Shown here: positions 7,422 to 15,797 of the stretch, one piece after another
How the letters are laid out: each line of letters starts with the position of its first letter
Numbering within the stretch: the first letter of the stretch is position 1
Assembly (NCBI GenBank): GCA_951812755.1
Contig: OX638329.1
Span: 5,939,107 to 6,003,106 of the forward strand
DNA length: 64,000 bases
Source of the DNA: an uncultured Latescibacterota bacterium
GTDB taxonomy: Bacteria > Latescibacterota > UBA2968
Direction of reading: 5' to 3'
Notes under the pieces: model-generated
The model's database searches: none
What the model saw: only the letters and a program-made list of their open reading frames with translations
What the model was told of the DNA's origin: nothing
Position numbers and translations under genes: made by a program

Positions 7422-9374
7422 ATGTCAAAAAAAATTATCGCCTACGGCATGGACGGATTCATCACTCCCATGATGAAATACTTTGCCGACGAAGGCGTTA
7501 TCCCAACTTTTAAACGCATGCTCGACGAAGGCGCAGTCAACGAAACCTTCCCCTCCTTCCCGGTCTGGACACCCACCAACTGGGCAACCCTCTCCACTGG
7601 CGCGCACACCGGCACACACAGCGTCTCGCGCTGGCGCGTCGAAGTAGGTCCCGGCGAACGCGTCAACTCTTTTCATGGCCGCGCCAACAATGCCCAACGC
7701 CTGTGGAATGCCCTCGAGCGCGAAGGCCTCAAAGGCGTTGCCCTGCACTATCCGGCAGCGCATCCATCCGGCGTGGAAAAAGGATATGTCATCGACGGAT
7801 TCGGTCACCCCGGACACGCCAGCACCGATTATGAAATCGCCGCAGCACAGGCTTATACCACCGCCGAACACGTCGAAGAAATCGTACAAATGGACCACGA
7901 CGGCACAGCCGTGCGCCGAAGACAGCGAAGCATAGAACCCATCCCAGCACTATCGCCTGCGGATGGCTGGACCAATCTCCCACAAAGTGCTGCCCCACCC
8001 CTTGCCTCCGCCATTGCAATTCACGCGCGCCTCGGCGGCGACATCAACCGATTTCACCTGCTCGTCTTTGCCAGCGCCAATAACGGATACGACACCCTGC
8101 GCGTCTGCCGATCCCAAAACGGCGACGACCACATCGCCGAAGCCAGCACGGGATCATGGAGCAACTGGGCCATCGAACCCTTCTGCATCGAAAGCCGCGA
8201 ACAACGCGCCTCTGTGCGCTTCAAACTCCTCGAACTCGAACCCGATGGCTCCCATCTCAAGCTCTACCGCTCTCAGATCACTTATGGCGATGGCTTCACA
8301 TATCCAGATGACCTCGCCGACGAAATCATCCAGCGATTTGGTCCCTATCAAGAACACGCCTCTATGACCCCTTACACGTCTGGCATGACCGACTTTGACA
8401 CCGCCCTTGAAGAATGCGAATATCAGGGCCTCTGGTTTGCCGACGTAGCCAACTATATGCTCCACGAAAAAGATGCCAGTTTCTTTATCTGTCACTGGCA
8501 TCTCTACGACTACATCAACCACATCCACCTCGACGGCGTCGATCCGGTTTGCCCGGCTTACGATCCCGACAAAGCCGACGATATCATGCACCTCTTCCGC
8601 AAAGCCTATATCGTTGGCGACAAAATTTTAAAACGCATGTGGGATGCCGCCGATGACACCACTTGTGTCGGCGTGCTTTCCGATCACGGCGCTTCGCCAG
8701 ATGTGCGCATCGCCAATATCCGAAAATTCCTGCACGACAGTGGATTCACCGTTTTAAAAGAAGACGCCAGCGACGGCGTCGAGCGCGATGAAGTCCTCGA
8801 AAGAGAGATCGACTTTGAAAAAACCCGCGCCTACCTCAAAGACGACAAGGGATTCGACATCTGGATCAACGCCGAACCCGGTCCCAAATTCGACGAAATC
8901 GAACGCGACCTCCTCCTCGCCCTTCGCACCTGGGTAGATGAAGACATCGGTCGCAATGTCGTTGCTATCGCCCTGCCCAGACGCGACGCGTACATACTCG
9001 GACAGTGGGGCGACCAGTGCGGCGACGTCATCTTCGCCTGGGATCACGGATTCGTCAGCGGATACTACGGCCAGTGGAAAGGCATTGTGGGTGGCGGCTG
9101 CGTGGGCGCACCCGAAGTCTTCGGCGCACACCACGGCGGCTTCATCCCCACGCGCAGCGACATCTCATCGAGCTTTGGTTCTTTTTTTCTCTCAGGTCCC
9201 GGTATCAAACAAGGCTACGAACGCCCCACCGACAAACTCGGCTACATCCACGCCACCGACGTCGTCCCCACGCTTTGCCACATCTTCGGCATTGCGCCAC
9301 CAGACCAGAGCCAGGGCGCGGTTGCCTACGACATTCTCGAAGGTCATGAGATGGTGCGGGAACGGCCTGAGTAA
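7422..9374 (+). CDS. Type I phosphodiesterase/nucleotide pyrophosphatase-family protein (alkaline phosphatase superfamily)
   Basis: 650 aa. YGMDGFITPMMKYFADEG (residues 7-24) places the first metal Asp, and TPTNWATLSTG (about 50-60) carries the catalytic Thr region. SDHGASPD (about 422-429) and HHGGFIPTRSD (about 570-580) provide the later metal ligands, and the C-terminal FFLSGPGIK block is typical of the superfamily. Start 7422 has AAAGGAATTCTC upstream, and no signal peptide is present, so a cytosolic enzyme. An insert at about 160-290 is a beta-rich region seen in large family members. It hydrolyses a phosphodiester or related ester; the substrate cannot be read from sequence. Confidence 0.8.
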   Translation: MSKKIIAYGMDGFITPMMKYFADEGVIPTFKRMLDEGAVNETFPSFPVWTPTNWATLSTGAHTGTHSVSRWRVEVGPGERVNSFHGRANNAQRLWNALEREGLKGVALHYPAAHPSGVEKGYVIDGFGHPGHASTDYEIAAAQAYTTAEHVEEIVQMDHDGTAVRRRQRSIEPIPALSPADGWTNLPQSAAPPLASAIAIHARLGGDINRFHLLVFASANNGYDTLRVCRSQNGDDHIAEASTGSWSNWAIEPFCIESREQRASVRFKLLELEPDGSHLKLYRSQITYGDGFTYPDDLADEIIQRFGPYQEHASMTPYTSGMTDFDTALEECEYQGLWFADVANYMLHEKDASFFICHWHLYDYINHIHLDGVDPVCPAYDPDKADDIMHLFRKAYIVGDKILKRMWDAADDTTCVGVLSDHGASPDVRIANIRKFLHDSGFTVLKEDASDGVERDEVLEREIDFEKTRAYLKDDKGFDIWINAEPGPKFDEIERDLLLALRTWVDEDIGRNVVAIALPRRDAYILGQWGDQCGDVIFAWDHGFVSGYYGQWKGIVGGGCVGAPEVFGAHHGGFIPTRSDISSSFGSFFLSGPGIKQGYERPTDKLGYIHATDVVPTLCHIFGIAPPDQSQGAVAYDILEGHEMVRERPE

Positions 9375-9381
9375 AGAAAAT

Positions 9382-9606
9382 ATGACACAACAATTTGCCA
9401 TCTGCATCAATAACGAGGGATACGAGGCGTCTCTTGAAGTGGGTAAGGTTTATCGCATCATTCCCGATGAAGAAGCCTCTGCACATGGCTATATTCGCAT
9501 CATTGATGAAAGCGGTGAAGATTATGCTTTTGGCGACCATCGCTTTTATCGTGTTGACCTGCCCGATGATGTTGGTGAGATGTTAGCATCTGCACAGCAG
9601 GTATAG
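9382..9606 (+). CDS. Small conserved hypothetical protein
   Basis: 74 aa, 7 nt after the phosphodiesterase stop, with AAAGAAAAT before ATG. It begins MTQQFAICINNEGYEASLEV and continues with GKVYRIIPDEEA and GYIRIIDESGEDYAF. It resembles a widespread small soluble protein family of unknown function (beta-rich, about 70-80 aa). It is followed by a clear terminator, so it is probably the last gene of the phosphodiesterase transcript. Confidence 0.7.
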   Translation: MTQQFAICINNEGYEASLEVGKVYRIIPDEEASAHGYIRIIDESGEDYAFGDHRFYRVDLPDDVGEMLASAQQV

Positions 9607-9630
9607 TTCCTGAACACATAGGACAGAATA

Positions 9631-9661
9631 AAGGGCGTGCGATGTCAAATCACACGCCCTT
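9631..9661. terminator. Hairpin terminator between convergent genes
   Basis: Perfect arms AAGGGCGTG (9631-9639) and CACGCCCTT (9653-9661) with a 13-nt loop. The hairpin lies between a plus-strand gene ending at 9606 and a minus-strand gene ending at 9690, so it could serve both. There is no long T-tract on the plus side. Confidence 0.6.
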
Positions 9662-9689
9662 GTGTATTGAAATAGGACTGTCTCTTAGA

Positions 9690-9896
9690 TCATGACGCCC
9701 ACTTGAGTTTTTTCTTTTTCTGGACGCAATCACGGAGATACAGATTGATCAAACTCTGGTATGGAATACCCGTTTCGTCTGCCAAATCCTTAAAATACGC
9801 AATCACATCCGTCCCCAAACGAAGCGTGACCTGTTTTGTAAGATGCTTCGCATAGGGATTCTTGACGGATTTTGAAAAGTCGTATTCTCTTTTCAT
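9690..9896 (-). CDS. BrnA/CopG-like ribbon-helix-helix antitoxin
   Basis: 68 aa from ATG 9896 (GAGGT about 8 nt upstream); an in-frame ATG at 9914 would add six residues. MKREYDFSKSVKNPY at the N-terminus followed by KQVTLRLGTDVIAYFKDLADETGIPYQSL-type RHH region is typical of BrnA/DUF4415-like antitoxins that repress their own operon. No BrnT-type toxin gene is present next to it, so it is an orphan or the toxin was lost. Confidence 0.7.
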   Translation of the reverse strand: MKREYDFSKSVKNPYAKHLTKQVTLRLGTDVIAYFKDLADETGIPYQSLINLYLRDCVQKKKKLKWAS

Positions 9897-9935
9897 GAAA
9901 TATACCTCACACACAGCCCCATTGTGCTACTTGAG

Positions 9936-10172
9936 CTATAATTTATCATATTCTTCCGGCTCTACATCCGGCACATTTGCCAAAACAGCTTCAAACTTTT
10001 GACGACTACCTCGCTTAGCGCGCTCTTTCAGATACTCAACCGTCCCCAAAGCCGACATCTTCTCCGCTATAGCCAGGGTGATAAACTGATTCATAGAAAT
10101 CCCCTCCGCCGCCGCCATTTGCTTAATACGTTTATGCAGTGAATCGGGCAATCGAATGCTCAGCGTACTCAT
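9936..10172 (-). CDS. HicB/CopG-type ribbon-helix-helix antitoxin
   Basis: 78 aa. LSIRLPDSLHKRIKQMAAAEGISMNQFITLAIAEKM (split here as RLPDSLHKRIKQ then EGISMNQFITLA) is a clear Arc/CopG RHH DNA-binding domain followed by an acidic tail (VPDVEPEEYDKL) expected to bind a toxin. The ATG overlaps the stop codon of a broken upstream reading frame (ATGA), which has the C-terminal sequence of a PIN-type toxin. The gene is therefore the surviving half of a toxin-antitoxin pair. Confidence 0.75.
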   Translation of the reverse strand: MSTLSIRLPDSLHKRIKQMAAAEGISMNQFITLAIAEKMSALGTVEYLKERAKRGSRQKFEAVLANVPDVEPEEYDKL

Positions 10173-10257
10173 GATAAAACTCCTATTCTTTCGAGAAATT
10201 CTTTAGCGGTTACCACCTCAATGCCAAACATCTCCGCACCGCAAGAAACCAAAACCT
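10169..10257 (-). pseudogene. C-terminal remnant of a PIN-family toxin
   Basis: Minus-strand reading gives KVLVSCGAEMFGIEVVTAKE then FLERIGVLS and a stop that overlaps the antitoxin ATG. The final strand plus 'T-x-x-E-F-L' ending is typical of COG1569-like PIN toxins. The 5' part is missing: immediately upstream lies a REP-like repeat (10258-10295), so the gene was probably truncated by repeat insertion or deletion. Confidence 0.55.
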
Positions 10258-10295
10258 TCTGGATTGCGGCTAAAACCCTGCCGCAATGACGATGG
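10255..10295. repeat. REP-like hairpin repeat
   Basis: Copy of the family AACCTTCTGGATTGCGGCT / ACCCTGCCGCAATGACG, with stem TGCGGC/GCCGCA. It directly abuts the broken PIN toxin remnant. Confidence 0.7.
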
Positions 10296-10401
10296 ATAAC
10301 CTGTACCAATAATTAAGTTATACTTTATTTCATTTTGCGCGTCAAGTGTACAATGCTTTTGCGGGGATTTTTACTACAGTAGTCATTTTCATTTTTTTGC
10401 A

Positions 10402-11163
10402 TCACCGACAACAGCGAAACCCGATCCCCTTCCCCTGCCATATAGGACTGAGTCGTCCGCGCTCTTGCACCCGCACGGCTGGTGCGCCATTTACCCAACT
10501 GCCACCGCGCATCACGCGCAAGCTCCCACTCTCTGGTCCCTGGGGATTTTCCCGCGAACTATTGCGATAATAATCCACGCGATACCAATCCGCCACCCAC
10601 TCCCACACATTACCCGACAAATCCGACACCTCAAAAGGACTCATACCACTGGGAAAACTGCCCACAGTCGCGGGCTTGCCCACATGCCCATTAAAATTCA
10701 ACCGCGTCGGATCGGGATCCTCATTGCCCCAGGGATAAATACGTCCATCGCCACCCGCGGCCTTTTCCCACTCCGCCTCGGAACACAACCGCTTGCCTGC
10801 CCACGCGCAAAAATCCTGTGCATCAAACCATGTCACACCAACAACCGGTTGCCGCGCAGCATTAAACCCCACGGAATCCGCACAGGCAGAAGGATCGCGC
10901 CTTGTTGTCGCAACAAATAATCTGTAATCCGCGTTCACCACCTCAAACCGATCAATCCAGAAAGCATCCAAAAACACCACATGCTCGGGACCTTCATCCC
11001 GCCCATATTCATTGGTACCCATCACAAATTCGCCCGCTGGAATTTGAACCATCTCTTCAACCAACTCACCCTCTGATTCCGGCTGAACGGGATAATCATC
11101 GCCACAATTAGCTATCAACCCCATCCCAATGAGCACGCACAAAAATTTTAGAATATCGCCCAT
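10402..11163 (-). CDS. Formylglycine-generating enzyme family lipoprotein (FGE-sulfatase domain)
   Basis: 253 aa with AGGAGG 5 nt before ATG. The N-terminus ILKFLCVLIGMGLIANC is a lipoprotein signal with Cys20 as lipidation site. The FGE fold starts at EMVQIPAGEFVMGTN (about 36-50) and continues with HVVFLDAFWIDRFEV, VGVTWFDAQDFCAW, GKRLCSEAEWEKAA, RIYPWGNEDP, GNVWEWVADWY and VMRGGSW. FGEs convert the Cys of C-x-P-x-R in sulfatases to formylglycine. This protein has no clear pair of active-site Cys in the standard C-terminal position (FRCC at the very end is the only CC), so it may be a non-catalytic family member. Three sulfatase sequences occur in the same window. Confidence 0.8.
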   Translation of the reverse strand: MGDILKFLCVLIGMGLIANCGDDYPVQPESEGELVEEMVQIPAGEFVMGTNEYGRDEGPEHVVFLDAFWIDRFEVVNADYRLFVATTRRDPSACADSVGFNAARQPVVGVTWFDAQDFCAWAGKRLCSEAEWEKAAGGDGRIYPWGNEDPDPTRLNFNGHVGKPATVGSFPSGMSPFEVSDLSGNVWEWVADWYRVDYYRNSSRENPQGPESGSLRVMRGGSWVNGAPAVRVQERGRLSPIWQGKGIGFRCCR

Positions 11164-11261
11164 CGTAGCCTCCTGATGAGACCGCTAAAACAGCGGCATC
11201 CGAAAGAGGTTGTTTATCCTTAATATCGCATGTATTTTTGCAATCTACAACATGGATAGCA

Positions 11262-11306
11262 AAACCTTCTGGATCGCGGCTCAACATCATGCCGCGATGA
11301 CGACGA
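11262..11306. repeat. REP-like hairpin repeat
   Basis: AAAACCTTCTGGATCGCGGC followed by CATGCCGCGATGACG; stem CGCGGC/GCCGCG, compensatory change relative to other copies (TGCGGC/GCCGCA). Confidence 0.7.
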
Positions 11307-11433
11307 GAGCCTGCCCCGTAATAACTCTATACGGAGCCACTATGACGAACGGGACGGCACTGGAACCGTCCCCTACAACACCGCGATGACATGGGTGGAT
11401 TGCAGTCCTGCGGATTACTACGTTGGAGAAACC

Positions 11434-11934
11434 ATGAACGAAGTCACCACATATTACCTCGAAATGAAATCGCCTTCTTCACTAAAAGAAAAAACGGAAT
11501 CGAACGGACTACACGTACATGAATGCGAAATCAAACAATTTCAAGTGAACAGATTCTTCTATCAACTTGTAGGCGGACCCTGGGAATGGACAAACAAACT
11601 CTCATGGCCAGATGAACAATGGAAAGCACACGTAGAAAACGACAATCTGAGAACATGGTTTGCACATTACAAAGGCTCGCCCGCTGGATACTACGAACTT
11701 CAACAACAAGAGGGCGGCAATGTCGAAATCGTCAATTTCGGTCTGGCTCCCAAATTCATTGGACAGGGCTTTGGAGGTTATTTCTTATGCCATGCAATAA
11801 AATCGGCATGGAAGTGGGGAAAAACAAAAAGAGTATGGGTACACACCTGTACCCTTGACCATCCATACGCACTGCAAAATTACAAATCGCGAGGCATGGA
11901 AGTCTATCGCGTGGAGACTGGTGACCATGAGTAA
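11434..11934 (+). CDS. GNAT-family N-acetyltransferase
   Basis: 166 aa from ATG 11434 (GGAGAAACC upstream); the frame is open to an ATG at 11386 without a ribosome site. Acetyl-CoA-binding region FGLAPKFIGQGFGGYFLCHA (about residues 100-119) matches the GNAT Q/R-x-x-G-x-G/A loop, followed by RVWVHTCTLDHPYALQNYKSRGM (about 129-151) typical of motif B. It transfers an acetyl group from acetyl-CoA to an unknown amine. It is followed by two REP-like repeats. Confidence 0.8.
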   Translation: MNEVTTYYLEMKSPSSLKEKTESNGLHVHECEIKQFQVNRFFYQLVGGPWEWTNKLSWPDEQWKAHVENDNLRTWFAHYKGSPAGYYELQQQEGGNVEIVNFGLAPKFIGQGFGGYFLCHAIKSAWKWGKTKRVWVHTCTLDHPYALQNYKSRGMEVYRVETGDHE

Positions 11935-11937
11935 TGA

Positions 11938-12042
11938 CATCAAAACCTTCTGGATCGCGGCTTAAACCATGCCGCGATGACGAGCAAAACCAACAGCAAA
12001 AACCTTCTGGATTGCGGCTAAAACCATGCCGCAATGACGGCT
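11938..12042. repeat. Tandem pair of REP-like hairpins
   Basis: Two copies of the CCTTCTGGAT-YGCGGC...GCCGCR-ATGACG unit at about 11940-11982 and 12000-12040, one with CGCGGC/GCCGCG and one with TGCGGC/GCCGCA stem. They separate the acetyltransferase and the SDR gene. Confidence 0.7.
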
Positions 12043-12099
12043 CTATTGATACGGTTAATTGATGCATAAGGTCACAACCACGAACCTTAAGGAGAACCC

Positions 12100-12834
12100 A
12101 TGAGACTACAAAACAAAAACATCGTCGTAACGGGCGGTGCATCGGGAATAGGACAGGCAGCAGCGAGATGTTGTGCCCGGGAAGGTGCGCGCGTAGCCGT
12201 TGTAGATCTGGACGGAGCGGGCGTGGAACGCACAGTTCGAGAAATCGAAAACTCGGGTGGAAATGCAGCGGGATATCACGCAGACATAAAAGAAGAAAAT
12301 CAGGTACGCGCGCTCTTTGAAAACATCGGCAATACCTTCGGACACATCGATGGCTTAATCAACGCCGCCGGCATCCTCGAAGGTGCGCTCGTACCCGTCG
12401 ATGAATTTGATGAATTCACCTGGGACAGAGTCATAGACATCAATCTAAAAGGAAGTTTTCTCGCCTCAAAATACACCGTGCCCTTAATGGAAAAAGTCGG
12501 CAAAGGCGTCATCGTACTCATCGCCTCTGGCGCGGGTGTCAAAGGTGGAAGCTCATCCGTCGCCTATGGCTCCAGCAAAGGCGGCGTCCACGGCCTCTCC
12601 CTCGTCCTGGCAGCCCAACTGGGCAACCGCAACATCCGCGTCCACGGCGTATGCCCGGGCGGTATCGAAACACCGCTCAAAATGCGCGTCGTACAAAAAC
12701 AAGCCGACGCCGCAGGACGCGATGTCTCACGAATGGCAGCCGGACTCGGCGACCCCGAAGGCGTGGGCAAAATATTGTCCTTCCTCGTATCTGACGAAGC
12801 CGATTATCTTCGCGGCAGCATCTTCACGCGATAG
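12100..12834 (+). CDS. SDR-family oxidoreductase
   Basis: 244 aa. TGGASGIGQA (residues 11-20) binds the cofactor, VVDLDG (about 35-40) with Asp after strand 2 suggests NAD preference, NAAG (about 87-90), IASGAG (about 138-143) and YGSSK (about 153-157) form the active site. VCPGGIETPL is the conserved post-strand motif. RBS AAGGAG lies 8 nt before ATG. It is followed after 11 nt by a TIM-barrel isomerase gene, so both are probably one operon for sugar or polyol conversion. Confidence 0.87.
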   Translation: MRLQNKNIVVTGGASGIGQAAARCCAREGARVAVVDLDGAGVERTVREIENSGGNAAGYHADIKEENQVRALFENIGNTFGHIDGLINAAGILEGALVPVDEFDEFTWDRVIDINLKGSFLASKYTVPLMEKVGKGVIVLIASGAGVKGGSSSVAYGSSKGGVHGLSLVLAAQLGNRNIRVHGVCPGGIETPLKMRVVQKQADAAGRDVSRMAAGLGDPEGVGKILSFLVSDEADYLRGSIFTR

Positions 12835-12845
12835 GAGACCAGACC

Positions 12846-13712
12846 ATGCGCTCAGGTGTTGTAGGCCTTTTACCCCGGGATTTTCGCACCATAGAATCGC
12901 CACATCTTCAAACCATCCAAAACCTCGGATTCACTGGCGGAGCCTTTCACTTCCCCGCAGAACTATGCGAAGAAATCACAACCGCCGACACAGATCGGTG
13001 CCGCACACTTTTTGCCGAACACAGCCTCGACCTCGCACAATTCTCCATCACATACCCCGAGTGCCTCTTCGATCCCGACCCCGAAATACGAACTACAATC
13101 ATCAACAAAATAAAAAAAGGAACAGAAATCGCTGCGGGTCTATCTGCACAAACCTATCTCCTGCGCCCGGGCAGCCGCAATCCCGCCGGAAGCTGGACAC
13201 CCCATCGCCAAAACCACACGCCAGAAGCCTGGGATCGCCTCATCGAAACCCTGCGAGAAATCACCCCCACCCTCGAACAAAACGGCGTCACAGTCGTCAT
13301 GGAAACCCACCTCGTCTCCATTCTCAAAAACCCGGAAACCTGCCGCAAAATGGTCGAAAGCGTCGGATCACCCAACCTGCGCCTGGTCATGGACTACGTC
13401 AACCACTTTGAAACCTTAAGCCAGGTCTATGATAGCACCGACCGTCTGGACCACATCTTTTCCCAAATGGGTGCCTATTCCCCGGTCATGCACATCAAAG
13501 ATATCTCAATCGGCAAAGGGCTTGTAGTCCACCTCGACGAAACCGTACCCGGCAATGGCGAACTCGACCTCGCCCACTGCTTCCGGCATTTCCAGAACCA
13601 CCACCCCAACAACTACGGCCTCATCGAACACCTCAAACCCGACCTCATACCCGAAGCCGCAGCAAACACCCGCGCCATTGCCACCCGCGCTGGTGTTCCG
13701 ATAGACGAATAA
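12846..13712 (+). CDS. Sugar phosphate isomerase/epimerase-like TIM-barrel protein
   Basis: 288 aa, usual length for the xylose isomerase-like TIM-barrel family (AP_endonuc_2). Metal-ligand positions are visible: METHLV (about residues 156-161), VMDYVNHFET (about 181-190), VMHIKDI (about 213-219) and the late Glu in GLIEHLKPD (about 258-266). RBS AGGAGACC is 6 nt before ATG. It shares a transcript with the SDR gene. These proteins isomerise or epimerise keto-sugars or inosose-like substrates; the substrate is not known. Confidence 0.8.
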   Translation: MRSGVVGLLPRDFRTIESPHLQTIQNLGFTGGAFHFPAELCEEITTADTDRCRTLFAEHSLDLAQFSITYPECLFDPDPEIRTTIINKIKKGTEIAAGLSAQTYLLRPGSRNPAGSWTPHRQNHTPEAWDRLIETLREITPTLEQNGVTVVMETHLVSILKNPETCRKMVESVGSPNLRLVMDYVNHFETLSQVYDSTDRLDHIFSQMGAYSPVMHIKDISIGKGLVVHLDETVPGNGELDLAHCFRHFQNHHPNNYGLIEHLKPDLIPEAAANTRAIATRAGVPIDE

Positions 13713-13873
13713 TCCGCAGATGACGCAGATAAAAACAGATGAAGGGCGAATAGACGAATCAACGAATCAACGAATCAACGAATCAACGAACCCCTCCCAA
13801 CCACCCAACGTTGTTACAAACTCCGTCGTTGATTTGATGAACTGCTGGCGCAGTTGTACCCCGTTCCGCTGAT
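13713..13873. repeat. Short-repeat cluster (CGAATCAACGAA type)
   Basis: Holds tandem GAATCAACGAATCAACGAATC copies (about 13754-13792), the ACCACCCAACG motif, and GAACTGCTGGCGCAGTTGTAC (about 13838-13858), a repeat also present near 3201 and 50790. No gene. Confidence 0.65.
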
Positions 13874-13996
13874 TCAATTCGCAGAAATCCAGCGTTTTTT
13901 CCACTCCCGCATAATGTGAAAATGCTGCTGCACCTTGTGATAACGGCGCAAAATCTCGATCATCTTCAACCGCAAAACATACTTTTCCTTTTCCAT
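13874..13996 (-). CDS. Possible small basic protein (40 aa)
   Basis: MEKEKYVLRLKMIEILRRYH at the N-terminus continuing KVQQHFHIMREWKKRWISAN. The start at 13996 has an excellent GGGAGAGG Shine-Dalgarno, and the predicted product is a single basic amphipathic helix-like peptide. I do not recognise the family. It sits between repeats and the sulfatase gene, so it may be a chance reading frame; the ribosome site is the main support. Confidence 0.35.
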   Translation of the reverse strand: MEKEKYVLRLKMIEILRRYHKVQQHFHIMREWKKRWISAN

Positions 13997-14077
13997 AGCA
14001 CCTCTCCCGATTGTGATAGTCGAGCGATGACTCATCCTCCCAGCTACACCTCCAGTCCCCAATTCTTAATTCTTAAT

Positions 14078-15475
14078 TCACGTACTCCTATCCCCTTCCC
14101 GATACCGATCCAAAATCCCCATCAACTCTTCCACCACCTCTGACTTTTCACAGAATAAATTATTCTGCTCCTCTGGATCGGATACCATATCGTAAAGCTG
14201 CATCGGCGGCGCATCCGCTGACACATCTGCCTCTCTCAAACTCCAGCCCCCCGAACCGCGACACGCCACCAGCTTCCACTGATCCTTGCGAATCGCGAAC
14301 TCCCCGCTAATCGAATGATGCACCGTCGCCTCCCGAATCGTATCCTCCTGATCACCTCGCATATACGGCAAAATATCATAACTATCCTCCCCCGCATCCC
14401 TCGGCAAATCCACATCGCAAATCCCGGCTACAGTCGCCAGCAAATCTGTCAAACACACCGTCTTATCACAACGCGACCCCGGCTCAATCACCCCCGGCCA
14501 CGAAGCGATAAACGGAATGCGATGCCCCCCATCCCACGCATCGGACTTCTGCCCCCGATAAATATAATTCCCCAGATGATCGTACTTCTCCTTCAACCCT
14601 ATCGGCTCTTCGTGACAGCCATTATCACTCGTCACAATAATCAGCGTGTCATCTGCCAACCCATTGCGCTTAACCGCCGCCAAAATGCGTCCAACACTCC
14701 AATCGTGCTCCGTCACATAATCCCCGTATTCCCCCGCCTGGCTTCGCCCTGCAAATCGCCCCCGCGCAAAATGCGGCGTATGCGGCGAAGGCGCTGGTAA
14801 ATACAAAAAGAACGGCTTATCCTCATTCTCCTTCGCGTGCTGATTGATAAACCCCTCTGCGCGAATCGTCAACTCCAACAAACACGTATCATGCATAAAC
14901 CCGGGCGCACACGCACCCCCCCGCCAAAATTCTGGCCTCGGCGAATCCGCAGTCTCCTCAACCGGCTGCTCCACCACCACCCCATCCTCAATATAACAAT
15001 ACGGAGCCATATCCAGCGACGCCGGAATAATAAACGAATAATCAAAACCCACCGTATGGGGTCCATCCGTCAATGGCGCGGAAAAATCCACCGTCTCTCC
15101 ATTCGCCCGCTCTGCCCCATCTCGCACCTGCCAGCCCAACCCCAGATGCCACTTGCCCACACACGCCGTCGTATAACCCTCATCGCGCAAAAGCGATGGC
15201 ACAGTCATCCGCCCATCTTCAATCAACGGCTCAGAATAACCATTCAAAACCCCGCGCTTCAACCGCGACCGCCAGCAATAACGCCCCGTCATCACCCCGT
15301 AACGCGTGGGCGTACACACCGCAGAATTGCTATGTGCATCCGTAAAAATCATCCCCTCAGACGCGAGTTGGTCCGTATGCGGCGTTGGAATCTTCGAATC
15401 GGGATTCAAACAACTCACATCTCCGTATCCCCAGTCATCGGCCAACAAGTAGATTATATTTGGCTTGCTTCTCAT
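14078..15475 (-). CDS. Arylsulfatase-family sulfatase (Cys-type)
   Basis: 465 aa, RBS GGGAG 9 nt before ATG. N-terminal NIIYLLADDWGYGD (residues 6-19) has the paired metal Asp residues; CTPTRYGVMTGR (about 53-64) contains the C-T-P-x-R formylglycine signature; TSDNGCHEE (about 278-286) holds the late Asp-Asn metal ligands; GQKSDAWDGGHRIPF (about 302-316) is the substrate-side Lys/His block. Family members remove sulfate esters from sulfated glycans. No signal peptide is seen, which is unusual for a glycan sulfatase. A truncated 5' copy of this gene lies at 32477-32594. Confidence 0.88.
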   Translation of the reverse strand: MRSKPNIIYLLADDWGYGDVSCLNPDSKIPTPHTDQLASEGMIFTDAHSNSAVCTPTRYGVMTGRYCWRSRLKRGVLNGYSEPLIEDGRMTVPSLLRDEGYTTACVGKWHLGLGWQVRDGAERANGETVDFSAPLTDGPHTVGFDYSFIIPASLDMAPYCYIEDGVVVEQPVEETADSPRPEFWRGGACAPGFMHDTCLLELTIRAEGFINQHAKENEDKPFFLYLPAPSPHTPHFARGRFAGRSQAGEYGDYVTEHDWSVGRILAAVKRNGLADDTLIIVTSDNGCHEEPIGLKEKYDHLGNYIYRGQKSDAWDGGHRIPFIASWPGVIEPGSRCDKTVCLTDLLATVAGICDVDLPRDAGEDSYDILPYMRGDQEDTIREATVHHSISGEFAIRKDQWKLVACRGSGGWSLREADVSADAPPMQLYDMVSDPEEQNNLFCEKSEVVEELMGILDRYREGDRST

Positions 15476-15797
15476 GCAAACTCCCTTCCATTATACCAAA
15501 AACTTTGATTGACCACGTCAATATACAAAAAGCCACGCTCAACTTTGAACATGGCTTTAGAACAAAACTAATCTCCGCTAAATTCACCAAAATGCTTCAC
15601 GCTCAGGTCCTTATCCATCAAATCCCTTTCACCGTGATATGAGTATCCTTAAAACGCTCTGATCTTTTGGAACAATACTTCGGACAGTTTTTTTGCGAAA
15701 GGTTAAAAAAAATCATAGACAAAAAAGTGCCGTTCACGCAGATTGGATGTCAAAGATTTTCCGAGTCAAAGACAATCCAAACAAGTGAGACGGCACA

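Noticed and set aside
12536..13411. 291-aa frame overlapping SDR and isomerase genes
   Set aside because: Low-complexity Arg/Pro-rich shadow of two well supported genes.
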